Below, piece after piece: positions 27,725 to 34,935 of a stretch of DNA of 64,000 bases (positions within the stretch are counted from its first letter, which is position 1; every line of letters starts with the position of its first letter). Under the pieces are notes generated by a model that did not search any database, was not told where the DNA came from, and worked only from the letters and a program-made list of their open reading frames with translations. Location: positions 1 to 64,000 of the forward strand of contig NZ_AZDV01000003.1 in assembly GCF_001434835.1 (NCBI RefSeq). Direction: 5' to 3'. A program made the translations under genes and the position numbers. The stretch comes from Levilactobacillus acidifarinae DSM 19394 = JCM 15949 (GTDB taxonomy: Bacteria; Bacillota; Bacilli; Lactobacillales; Lactobacillaceae).

Positions 27725-28876
27725 TTAATTAACTGATAGCCGAATTCCCTTCAACACTTCGCTTTGACGGTCGGCATCGTTGGTCATGAAGTCGTCCGGT
27801 GAGTGGAACGTCGTGGAAACAGTTACATGACCGGTATATTTTTCAACCGCGTCATTTACCGTTGTCCGTAGCCGCTTTAATGAATAACTCGGTGCAGTCG
27901 TGGTGATAACGACGTCCGATCCACTAGTCGTGACCTGGAGGGCTTGTTGGATCAGTCCCTCTAAGTCCTGACTCAGATCGAACTTACGCTTCTTGCCACG
28001 AATAAAGGCCGGCGGATTGATGAAGACCGTGTCAAACGTCAACCCATGCTTGATGGCGTAGTCCAGGTAATTAGCAACGTCCATGGTCCGCATTTCGACA
28101 GCGGCCTGGTCGAAGTTGTTAGTCGCCAATTGGGCTTGCGTCAAAGTAGCCGCCCGGTTGTTCGGGTCGACCGTGACGGCTTCAATGGCCCCGCCCACCA
28201 TCGCGGCGGTCACCACGCCGGTCTCGGCGCTAAAGAGGTTCAAGACCCGCCGTTGTTGGCTGTTGTCGTGCGCCCAGGCCCGCACATCACGGAATTCCAG
28301 GGCTAACTGTGGTCGCGCAACGCTCAAATCGACCGGGTAACTCACGCCGTCTTCAACGACCGTCACGGGCCCCTTCGGCAAAGCACCGGTAATCACTTGC
28401 GTCTTTTCTTGGCCGGGCGCAACGGATAAGATCGTCACGTCCTTGCCCATAACTTTCTGAAAACCGGCGTAGATCAACCGGGCTTGGCGCTTCAACGCCT
28501 GGTTTTGCCACCGGAAAACAAATAACTGTTCCGGATAGGCGTCGACGATCAACCCACCGAGACCGTCACCAACATCGTTAAAGAAGCGGTAAGCGCCCTG
28601 GGCGTTGATGGCCACGCGTTTGGCGTTAGCGGCCCGGAACTTGCTGGCAAAGAAGCGTTCGTCGATGGCGTCACTTTCGCGTAAGCTCAGCACGTAGCCG
28701 GCCCCACGGTGTTGTTTGGCAAAGTAAGCCGTGGCCACGAAATGGCCGTGGTTTTCCAGTTGGACCCAGGCGCCATCGTCGAAGTCTTGTTGGTTTTCTA
28801 AATCAGTTAAGGCAATCACGGGATAACCGTCCTCAAATTTACGAACGGACTTCCCGGTAACTTGTATACGTTTCAA
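27725..28876 (-). CDS. RlmI-like class I rRNA methyltransferase
   Basis: S-adenosylmethionine-dependent methyltransferase of the RlmI/COG1092 type, probably modifying a cytosine of 23S rRNA. I start it at TTG 28876: the nearby ATG (28891) contains the AGGAGG itself, which sits 6 nt before the TTG. This gives 383 residues. The N-terminal PUA-like domain (VIALTD..VQLENHGHFVATAYFA) is followed by a Rossmann core with NLFSAETGVVTAAMVGGA and the NPP motif in DTVFINPPAFIRGKK. The target nucleotide is family inference. It is a single gene with its own terminator. Confidence 0.85.
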   Translation of the reverse strand: MKRIQVTGKSVRKFEDGYPVIALTDLENQQDFDDGAWVQLENHGHFVATAYFAKQHRGAGYVLSLRESDAIDERFFASKFRAANAKRVAINAQGAYRFFNDVGDGLGGLIVDAYPEQLFVFRWQNQALKRQARLIYAGFQKVMGKDVTILSVAPGQEKTQVITGALPKGPVTVVEDGVSYPVDLSVARPQLALEFRDVRAWAHDNSQQRRVLNLFSAETGVVTAAMVGGAIEAVTVDPNNRAATLTQAQLATNNFDQAAVEMRTMDVANYLDYAIKHGLTFDTVFINPPAFIRGKKRKFDLSQDLEGLIQQALQVTTSGSDVVITTTAPSYSLKRLRTTVNDAVEKYTGHVTVSTTFHSPDDFMTNDADRQSEVLKGIRLSVN

Positions 28877-29073
28877 ATTTTTCCTCCTCATATGGGTGGT
28901 ACTTTTGGTTTAAGAGAGTCATAGCTGTACGCGTAACGCTGATTGGGATAAAACTGATTCCCTCCCCGGCACTCAGGGGGAACACTTGGACCGCCCCGCT
29001 CGCCTCCAGACTGTACACTGGTGACGAGAAAGCATAATTGGCAAAGTTACTGATATGCTCAATGTAAGCTGGA

Positions 29074-29215
29074 GGGCCGGTCAAAAATGGGCTCAGGGGT
29101 GAAATTTATCTTGGCCAACGTTTTTCTGCTGGTCTAGATAAAAGTCGGTCTTCAAGACCTGGTCTACGGGCTTGAAGCCGTGCCCACCCCGTTCCAGCCC
29201 GTTTTTGACCGGCCC
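29074..29215. repeat. large structured intergenic element with 20-bp terminal inverted repeats
   Basis: Arms 29074-29093 and 29196-29215 are complementary at 19 of 20 positions, enclosing about 100 bp with further palindromes (GGTCTTCAAGACC and GGCTTGAAGCC). There is no convincing gene in 28877-29295. It could be a miniature non-coding repeat, a structured RNA or a MITE-like element. Confidence 0.55.
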
Positions 29216-29295
29216 GGAAGCGTTAAGCCTCCTAGATTAGTCTTTTAAAACGAACTCTAGTCCTTAACACTCTCCACTATTCTAACATGCTCAGG

Positions 29296-30762
29296 TTAAT
29301 CCGTCTTGGCCCGGTTGGCGTTGGTCTGGTGCTGATCCGGGAAAATCACGGTAAAGGTCGTCCCGACCCCTTCCTTACTGGTGACACTAATCTTCCCGTG
29401 ATGCAATTGTACCAACTGGTGAACGATTGAGAGTCCTAAACCGGATTCCCCGTACTTGGTATTCTTCCGCGACGGATCGGCCTTGTAGTAACGTTCCCAG
29501 ATGTTTTTGAGCTGTTCGTCACTCATCCCCATTCCGGTATCGGCGACCCGAATGATGGCCTCCTCGTACCCCCGTTGAGCCGAGATGGTCACTTGGCCGT
29601 CCTGGGTGAACTGAATGGCATTTTGGGTGATGTTAAACATAATCTGGACGAACCGGTCGTAATCCGCATAAACCGCCACGGAATCGGGCACCTCGAGTTC
29701 CAGCGTGTCGCCGGAATCCTCGGCCTTTTGTTTCAATTGCTCGACAATGTTGTGCAGCGCGTCGACCGCGTTAAACTCGTGCAGGTTCAACGTGATCTGG
29801 TTCGACCGAATCTTTTCGTAGTCCAGGTTTTCGTTGACCAGTCGAATTAACCGGCTGGTTTCGCTCCGCATCAGGTCGATACTTTCTTCCTTGCTCTCTT
29901 CGGGAATCGCGTCGTAGGCCAGGCCTTCCAGCAACCCGTTAATCGTGGTCAACGGCGTGCGCATTTCGTGCGACGCATTGGCCATGAATTCCCGGCGGCG
30001 TTGTTCCTGCCGTTGAATTTCCTCTTGCGATTCCTTCAGCGAATGGGTCATCCCGTTGAAGTCGTTGATCAAGTCGTCAATTTCGTCCCGGTTACGGCTG
30101 ACCATTTGGACGTCGTAGTCGCCCAACGCCACTTGGTTGGTGGCTGCCCGCAACCGGTTGATCCGGTTGGTGTAGTAGCGCGCCAAAATATAGCTGGCCA
30201 CGATGGCCACCAGAATCGACACGAATAACGCGCGAATCAGGTTGTGGTTGATTTGGTTGATGTTGGTGTTGATATCGGACACGAAGGCCCCCATCACCAC
30301 CACCGCGACCAACTTGTGGTTGTAGAAGTACGGTTTCATGACCTCGGTCATCGCCGGCGTAATCCGCCCGTTCTTGTTACGTACGCGCCGGTCGACCACC
30401 TTATGGATGATCTGATTATCCTTTAGTTTGCGCCAATCCGTTTGATTAATGGATTGTTGATAAAGGTTGGCGGGAAACACGATTTTGTTGTCCGCACTGT
30501 AAATGGTGACGCTGACCGCTTGGTTCTGCAGCAATTGCTCACTGTTTTCCAGCGCGGTGGTGTCGAAATTGACCGTTTTCGGATTGTCGGCACTGATGCG
30601 CAGGGATTGCTCGATCAGGCTGTTCGAGTATTTTTCCAGCGAATTCCAGGTGTTACTGTACACCATCCGCCGGGTCATCTGGGTGTACGACACTCCCAAG
30701 AGGACCAGAATGATCGTGATGGCCGCAAAGAATCCCAGCATTTGTTGATACATTAGTTTCAT
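29296..30762 (-). CDS. two-component sensor histidine kinase
   Basis: 488-residue membrane sensor that autophosphorylates and passes phosphate to the regulator encoded 3 bp upstream. Helices at about 10-30 and 172-195 enclose an extracellular sensing domain of about 140 residues. It has a HAMP domain (RINRLRAATNQVALGDYDV), HisKA with phospho-acceptor His in NASHEMRTPLTT (about residue 265), N-box ITQNAIQFT, G1 ADTGMGM and G2 GESGLGLSIV. It is an OmpR-partner type kinase. The signal is unknown; the extracellular domain shows nothing I recognise. Confidence 0.93.
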   Translation of the reverse strand: MKLMYQQMLGFFAAITIILVLLGVSYTQMTRRMVYSNTWNSLEKYSNSLIEQSLRISADNPKTVNFDTTALENSEQLLQNQAVSVTIYSADNKIVFPANLYQQSINQTDWRKLKDNQIIHKVVDRRVRNKNGRITPAMTEVMKPYFYNHKLVAVVVMGAFVSDINTNINQINHNLIRALFVSILVAIVASYILARYYTNRINRLRAATNQVALGDYDVQMVSRNRDEIDDLINDFNGMTHSLKESQEEIQRQEQRRREFMANASHEMRTPLTTINGLLEGLAYDAIPEESKEESIDLMRSETSRLIRLVNENLDYEKIRSNQITLNLHEFNAVDALHNIVEQLKQKAEDSGDTLELEVPDSVAVYADYDRFVQIMFNITQNAIQFTQDGQVTISAQRGYEEAIIRVADTGMGMSDEQLKNIWERYYKADPSRKNTKYGESGLGLSIVHQLVQLHHGKISVTSKEGVGTTFTVIFPDQHQTNANRAKTD

Positions 30763-30765
30763 TGG

Positions 30766-31494
30766 TTATTCGGCTCCACTATCGTCAAATTTATACCCCA
30801 CGCCCCAGACCGTCTGAATGATCTGCGGGCCAACCTTTTCGATCTTTTGCCGCAACTTCTTGATGTGGGCGTCCACCGTCCGCTCGTCGCCATAGTACTC
30901 GTAATCCCAGACCAGCTGTAAGAGCTGCTCACGGGAGAACACTTGCCGCGGTTTTTGGGCCAGCGTCTTCAAGAGGTCGAACTCCTTAGGCGTCAGGTCC
31001 TCAATTTGCCGGCCGTTGAGGTAAGCTTCGCGGGTCTTGGTGTTGAGCTTGAAGTGTTCGGTGACCACGTCAAACGACTCGGTGTCGTCCAACGTCGGTT
31101 CTTCGCTGCCCTTAGACACGGGGCCCAGTTCGGCCCGGCGATGTAGGGCCTTGATGCGCGCAATCAACGTAATCGGGCTAAACGGCTTGGTAACGTAATC
31201 GTCGGCGCCCATTTCCAACCCCAAGACCTGATCGCTTTCCGAGTCCCGGGCGGTCAACATGATGATCGGCACCGTTGGCGACAACTTACGAATCTCGGCA
31301 CTGACCTGCATCCCGTCCAAGCCGGGTAGGTTCAAGTCTAAAGTGACCATGTCCCAGTCGTTCGGACTGGCGGCGAACATTTCCACGGCTTCGTTGCCAT
31401 CGTAGGCAAACTGTGCGTCCCACTTCTCTTTTTTAAAAAACATCGACATCATTTGTGAGACGGAATGGTTGTCTTCAATCATCAATAACTTCAT
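30766..31494 (-). CDS. OmpR-family response regulator
   Basis: 242-residue DNA-binding response regulator. The receiver domain has the acidic pocket EDN, the phospho-Asp in TLDLNLPGLDG (about residue 54) and Lys in VTKPFSP. A Gln/Ser/Glu-rich linker leads to a winged-helix domain with LTPKEFDLLKTLA and VWGVGYKF. It is first in the operon with the kinase. The promoter must lie in 31495-31700. Targets are not visible from the sequence. Confidence 0.94.
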   Translation of the reverse strand: MKLLMIEDNHSVSQMMSMFFKKEKWDAQFAYDGNEAVEMFAASPNDWDMVTLDLNLPGLDGMQVSAEIRKLSPTVPIIMLTARDSESDQVLGLEMGADDYVTKPFSPITLIARIKALHRRAELGPVSKGSEEPTLDDTESFDVVTEHFKLNTKTREAYLNGRQIEDLTPKEFDLLKTLAQKPRQVFSREQLLQLVWDYEYYGDERTVDAHIKKLRQKIEKVGPQIIQTVWGVGYKFDDSGAE

Positions 31495-31714
31495 ATAATG
31501 GCGACCTCCAAAATGGTTCTAATTTGTGGCCGGCTAAAAGTTGGTGGGTTATATCATCCCGAGCTTACCCGGTGAATCAGACCGCACCATGATAGAATCG
31601 TGAAGTTTCTGTAACTTTTAGCGGCAGCCGAAACGTTGCGGCCTCGTAATTACCTATTATACTATACTGTCCGACCGGAATTTTCCTTAAATTAACCGCG
31701 ATTGGGCGAAATAT

Positions 31715-31743
31715 TTTGCAGGTGCCGCGGAGTATGGTAAACT
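31715..31743 (+). promoter_or_regulatory. probable ssrA promoter
   Basis: TTTGCA (31715-31720), a 17-bp spacer and TAAACT (31738-31743), 16 bp before the mature tmRNA 5' end. Confidence 0.55.
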
Positions 31744-31759
31744 TAATGAGTATCGTTTT

Positions 31760-32127
31760 GGGGCCGTTCTGGATTCGACTGGTATAGGTCGAGCCTTGGT
31801 TGCACTCCGTAGCGGCATCTACGTTAAAAGGTCCAGTTTATTATAACTGCAAAAAATAATAACAATTCTTACGCTTTAGCTGCTTAATAGGCGCTTAACG
31901 TAGATCCTCCTAGTCTTACCCGCGGGCTAGATCTGGGTCCTAAATTTAACGGGTTACGCTGACTGGCTTCCACCTGGAGCTGTTCAGAAGAGCTGAATCA
32001 GGTTAGCTCAACATGTTGGCCCTGACAGGCGGCAAGTTGTTGGGTGAAAATTTAAGTAGTCTGCCTATGAGTGTAGAGGCTGGGGTGGCGATATGCTAGG
32101 ACGCGGGTTCGATCCCCGCCGGCTCCA
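31760..32127 (+). ncRNA. ssrA: transfer-messenger RNA (tmRNA)
   Basis: Rescues stalled ribosomes. The 5' end GGGGCCGTTCTGGATTCGAC pairs with the 3' end CGGCTCC plus discriminator A; CCA is not encoded. The T-arm is GGGTTCGATCCCCGC. The tag reading frame, 31849-31887, resumes at GCA and encodes AKNNNNSYALAA then TAA, the form known from lactobacilli. The terminator downstream is part of a repeated sequence that bounds an island. Confidence 0.97.
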
Positions 32128-32162
32128 TATAAGACTTTTTGCGGGATGAGATGATCCCTAAA

Positions 32163-32190
32163 GCGCTGGTAAATCAGCGCTTTTATTTTG
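32163..32190 (+). terminator. ssrA terminator (also part of the direct repeat)
   Basis: GCGCTG / CAGCGC stem with loop GTAAAT and a TTTTATTTT tail. Most of it, from the right half of the left arm onward, is copied at 34434-34470. Confidence 0.75.
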
Positions 32191-32202
32191 GTCTATTTTA
32201 AT
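32166..32202. repeat. 37-bp direct repeat, ssrA-side copy (probable att site)
   Basis: Identical to 34434-34470 at 36 of 37 positions. It overlaps the ssrA terminator, and tmRNA 3' regions are frequent integration sites. The copy spacing bounds a 2.3-kb AT-rich segment. Confidence 0.7.
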
Positions 32203-32380
32203 AGCCGGCGCAATATGGTAACCTTTTTGGTAGCCTTTTAGGAAAAAAATTACTTGCATTGGGGGCAGTAAACTCATCGTCTAATAAGTCGGTGAGTTTT
32301 TTTATCCCCCTCATGTGCGTAAATAGGACGTGCGTTTCATAAACCAACATACTCATTCCATGAAATAGCGTCTGATGCAC
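32198..32380 (-). pseudogene. possible 3' remnant of a tyrosine integrase
   Basis: A 60-codon open frame with no ribosome-binding site. It contains FTHMRGIKKLTDLLDDEF, which resembles the C-terminal end of tyrosine integrases after the catalytic Tyr region. In an overlapping frame the segment reads KGYQKGYH, also common at integrase C-termini, so a frameshift may be present. It ends inside the direct repeat, where integrase genes usually sit next to att. The catalytic core is absent. The assignment is tentative. Confidence 0.4.
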
Positions 32381-32401
32381 CTATAGATGGAAATACAAAA
32401 A

Positions 32402-32423
32402 AGGATGTTCATATGAACATCCT
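32402..32423 (-). terminator. terminator of the membrane-protein cassette
   Basis: A 22-nt perfect palindrome with half-site AGGATGTTCAT, followed by six U on the minus strand, 15 bp after the stop of the 32439-33113 gene. Confidence 0.85.
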
Positions 32424-32438
32424 TCATTGTCAATCATT

Positions 32439-33113
32439 TTATGAGCGAGTTGTCGGGTTATCTTGAGGTGTATAATTTTCCAACTGCCATTTCACATTAA
32501 ACTTTTCATAGTATTGCTGCTTTGCTTTTTCAAAATCATTAATAGTTTTTACATCCACGGATTGTTCTGAAAAAGCTCTTTCTATCACCCGCACACCAGT
32601 ATCTACATTTTTTACAATTGGATAACTCATTTCTTTTACCGCTGACTCTTTAACAGTTAGAAGCATATAGTTTTCAAGTAATGCTTTAGCCTCTTTTAAT
32701 ACATCGCCAGATAAAGCATCTAAAAAATACGCAGATTTTAGAGAAGCTGTAAAGTTACTTACAATATTCCCCTTAAAAGCTTCCGGCCTCTCTTCTATTG
32801 TCCAGGGAAGCAAGGCTCCTGATGTGTTAATCTGAATTTTAAAACTTGCTGCAATATTATCAATTAATTGTTCATTCAATTTTGTGTTATCCTCTAATGC
32901 CTTATTAAGTGAATCAATTCCATAGTCATTTCTAAAATCTGCCTTCATTTTTTTAATTTGATTTTCTGATAATCGCCATTGTAATAACCCAACGATTACC
33001 ATCATTAATCCAATTAGAGCTAAAAACCAATTTAGCTCATTTTGTAAATCACTATGCTGCTGATTTATCAAGCCAAGCAATTCCTGTATGTAATCACTTT
33101 GTTTCATGGTCAT
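32439..33113 (-). CDS. unrecognised membrane-anchored protein, third gene of island cassette
   Basis: 224 residues; I do not recognise the family. A short N-terminal segment is followed by one membrane helix (WFLALIGLMMVIVGLLQW, about residues 28-45) and then a predominantly helical, polar domain, probably cytoplasmic and partly coiled-coil. It starts 9 nt after the stop of the 77-aa gene and is the last gene before the terminator. Two starts are possible (ATGACC or ATGAAA two codons later); GAGGAG favours either. AT content is much higher than in flanking DNA, consistent with transfer. With its neighbours it may be a membrane-acting defence or exclusion module, which is inference. Confidence 0.65.
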   Translation of the reverse strand: MTMKQSDYIQELLGLINQQHSDLQNELNWFLALIGLMMVIVGLLQWRLSENQIKKMKADFRNDYGIDSLNKALEDNTKLNEQLIDNIAASFKIQINTSGALLPWTIEERPEAFKGNIVSNFTASLKSAYFLDALSGDVLKEAKALLENYMLLTVKESAVKEMSYPIVKNVDTGVRVIERAFSEQSVDVKTINDFEKAKQQYYEKFNVKWQLENYTPQDNPTTRS

Positions 33114-33122
33114 CCATCTCCT

Positions 33123-33356
33123 CTATTTAAATAAGGCTACCATAGCGATAATGGATCCAATAACTGCAATAATAATTGTCAATCGGTCTTTAGAGTCAAT
33201 AACCGCTTTATGAAGGGCAGTAACTCCTATTTTTATAAATTGAATCAAACAAATAACTGCAGAGTAAATTATTACACTAATCCAAAACTCAGCATTAACC
33301 CACATATTCCCAATACCCAAAAAAGAAACGCTGAACGCAATTACTGCAGCTATCAT
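33123..33356 (-). CDS. small integral membrane protein, second gene of island cassette
   Basis: 77 residues, almost entirely hydrophobic, with about three membrane helices (residues 1-18, 24-45 and 58-76) joined by a short basic loop (LHKAVIDSKDR). Its ATG overlaps the stop of the upstream 124-aa gene by one base (TAATG), so it is translationally coupled. I see no known family. Size and coupling suggest a subunit of a membrane complex with its two neighbours. Confidence 0.6.
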   Translation of the reverse strand: MIAAVIAFSVSFLGIGNMWVNAEFWISVIIYSAVICLIQFIKIGVTALHKAVIDSKDRLTIIIAVIGSIIAMVALFK

Positions 33357-33730
33357 TATAAATGAATCTTTTTTTCTATAGAGCTTCTCGAAGTAATGAA
33401 GTACGAAATGCCCAATAAAAGCAACCCTCCCCCCGTACCAATAAGGCCTAAACAGTTTGCTCTGTAGCTGTTCAAAAGAATATAGTTTCTATTATCTTGA
33501 ACTAAGAAAAGAATTCCCCAAAAAGCAAAAACAGCACCCATTGGAACCATCAAATACAATGCTCCTCTTTCGGTCCATTCATCAAAGATATTAATCTTTT
33601 TCTGTACCTGATTACTCGTCTTTCTTGCTTTGGTTATTAATTGGCGTTTTTCTTTTTCCGTTAACTTAGAATCTTCTTTTGACGCATTCTCTACTTCTTT
33701 AGTTAAGTCACTAATCTTTTTCTTTAACAT
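33356..33730 (-). CDS. small membrane protein with charged N-terminal coil, first gene of island cassette
   Basis: 124 residues, no recognised family. The first about 45 residues are highly charged and probably coiled-coil (KEVENASKEDSKLTEKEKRQ), followed by two membrane helices (about 58-78 and 94-112). The start at 33730 follows GGGAGATACTT. It is the first gene of a tight three-gene operon that runs to the 32402-32423 terminator. A hairpin at 33769-33794 separates it from the phage-like ORFs upstream. Codon use is AT-biased unlike the surrounding genome. Confidence 0.62.
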   Translation of the reverse strand: MLKKKISDLTKEVENASKEDSKLTEKEKRQLITKARKTSNQVQKKINIFDEWTERGALYLMVPMGAVFAFWGILFLVQDNRNYILLNSYRANCLGLIGTGGGLLLLGISYFITSRSSIEKKIHL

Positions 33731-33768
33731 AAGTATCTCCCATTTGCTATTTCGATTGTAAGCATAAC

Positions 33769-33794
33769 AAAACCCCAGCAGAGACGCTAGGGTT
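33769..33794 (-). terminator. terminator upstream of the membrane cassette
   Basis: AACCCTAGC / GCTGGGGTT hairpin with TTTTG on the minus strand, between the phage-like ORFs and the cassette. Nothing coding is seen at 33795-33982. Confidence 0.55.
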
Positions 33795-33982
33795 TCTGAG
33801 TTCTATTCGATTTATATCTATACGGTTCTAGCTTTCCAACCACCGTCAAGCGCCACGCTCTGAACTCCTTAAATGGCATCTGGTAATGCTCGGCTACCAC
33901 TGCATCCCCTATCACGCCGGAAATACTTTAATCGCAATAATTCTAGCTCATCATCATTTACGTACGAGAGACGGTAATACAG

Positions 33983-34114
33983 CTATTTCGTCTGTCTCAT
34001 GGCATATTCATCCAAGAAACTAAAGTCATGTTCTGCTCGCCACCACAAGCGTACCATGAGACGCACGGTAAACCTGTTCGGCCAGTCACCAACAATCAAA
34101 TCATCTTCCATCAT
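33983..34114 (-). CDS. small phage-like ORF (43 aa)
   Basis: 43 codons from ATG 34114 (MMEDDLIVGDWPNRF) to TAG. The ATGA overlap with the stop of the preceding 70-aa ORF is typical of phage operons. The composition is acidic and aromatic (RLWWRAEHDFSFLDEYAM). No family is recognised. Confidence 0.45.
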   Translation of the reverse strand: MMEDDLIVGDWPNRFTVRLMVRLWWRAEHDFSFLDEYAMRQTK

Positions 34115-34323
34115 GCCATCAACTCCAATAAATCAGGCATGTTGCTAACGCCTACCCGTCCGCTATCTTCTCCAGACTCAACGTGTACATCCTGCTCTAA
34201 GCCATAGCGCCATGCACATGCCTCTAGTATCTGTCCTATCTCGGCCAGGGTGTTCCGCTCTAGTTGGCTCTCTTCGGTATCATGGGATGAATACCCGGCC
34301 CACAGTTCCCCCTGTTCTTGCAT
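34111..34323 (-). CDS. small phage-like ORF (70 aa)
   Basis: 70-residue acidic protein (MQEQGELWAGYSSHD). It begins 18 nt after the stop of a preceding ORF and overlaps the next by 4 bp. No clear Shine-Dalgarno and no known family. The position within the repeat-bounded island suggests a prophage remnant. Confidence 0.4.
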   Translation of the reverse strand: MQEQGELWAGYSSHDTEESQLERNTLAEIGQILEACAWRYGLEQDVHVESGEDSGRVGVSNMPDLLELMA

Positions 34324-34341
34324 TGCCAGACCGTTATAGTA

Positions 34342-34433
34342 TCACTGAAAGTAACGCCGCTGATACTCCATCATTTCAATGTTTCGGCGCATACTCTGTT
34401 CGGCATTCACTAAGTTTTCTACCAGAATAGGCC
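34342..34433 (-). pseudogene. truncated phage-like gene ending YQRRYFQ
   Basis: The frame reads out of the direct repeat into ILVENLVNAEQSMRRNIEMM and ends YQRRYFQ. It remains open through the repeat to 34572, but there is no ribosome-binding site at that end. This fits a gene whose 5' part was replaced at the repeat junction. Confidence 0.35.
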
Positions 34434-34470
34434 CTGGTAAATCAGCGCTTTTATTTTGGCCTATTTTAAT
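34434..34470. repeat. 37-bp direct repeat, distal copy (probable att site)
   Basis: Matches 32166-32202 with one substitution. It lacks the left arm of the terminator stem, so it would not terminate transcription by itself. Confidence 0.7.
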
Positions 34471-34559
34471 CGCTAGCAGTTTTAAGTTATGACTTAGCTT
34501 CTTCAGCCTAACCTCTGCTATACTCAAAGTACAAAAAAATTGTATCATTGGATTCACCA

Positions 34560-34596
34560 AAGCCCCCGACAATTCCAGTAGTCAGGGGCTTTTTTA
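34560..34596. terminator. bidirectional-type terminator
   Basis: AAGCCCC..GAC / GTC..GGGGCTT stem with six T on the plus strand and a shorter run on the other. It lies downstream of the HTH gene. Confidence 0.65.
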
Positions 34597-34648
34597 CGTT
34601 TATGTGTACGGGTGCGCCGCAACAATCTTGGGCCACCTTGACTAGGGC

Positions 34649-34924
34649 TCAAAGCTGATGCGCCACCATAAACTGGTCCGCCGCAGTCCGACTAATTCGC
34701 CGAATATTACCGACCACCACGACCGGTAACCCCTGGCGGATAAAGGCGGCTAAGGTCACGGGCGACACGTGCAGATATTGTGCCGCCTCCTTTTTAGTCA
34801 TATAGGGGTTAAATTGCTGCCGTTTCCCGGCCACCTTAAAGGCCTTCAGGGCCATTTCCTGCATGACCGTCCCAATTTGTTGAATGGCTTCATCTGATAA
34901 TTCTAAAGGAATTTTCATTGGCAT
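34649..34924 (-). CDS. excisionase-like helix-turn-helix protein
   Basis: 91-residue DNA-binding protein. The C-terminal half has the MerR/excisionase-like pattern MTKKEAAQYLHVSPVTLAAF followed by RQGLPVVVVGNIRRIS and a final helix. AAGGAAGACGGTC precedes ATG 34924. It is 11 bp downstream of the 401-aa gene and cotranscribed with it. Although it sits beside the island, it lies outside the direct repeats and its base composition is like the chromosome, so it may be a small regulator and not part of the element. Confidence 0.65.
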   Translation of the reverse strand: MPMKIPLELSDEAIQQIGTVMQEMALKAFKVAGKRQQFNPYMTKKEAAQYLHVSPVTLAAFIRQGLPVVVVGNIRRISRTAADQFMVAHQL

Positions 34925-34935
34925 GACCGTCTTCC

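Noticed and set aside
28839-29084. Open frame of 81 codons on the minus strand upstream of the methyltransferase
   Set aside because: No ribosome-binding site, overlaps the methyltransferase start, composition not protein-like.
32270-32303. AACTCATCG / CGGTGAGTT hairpin with a T-run on the plus strand inside the island
   Set aside because: No plus-strand gene ends here; kept out of the feature list as unassigned.
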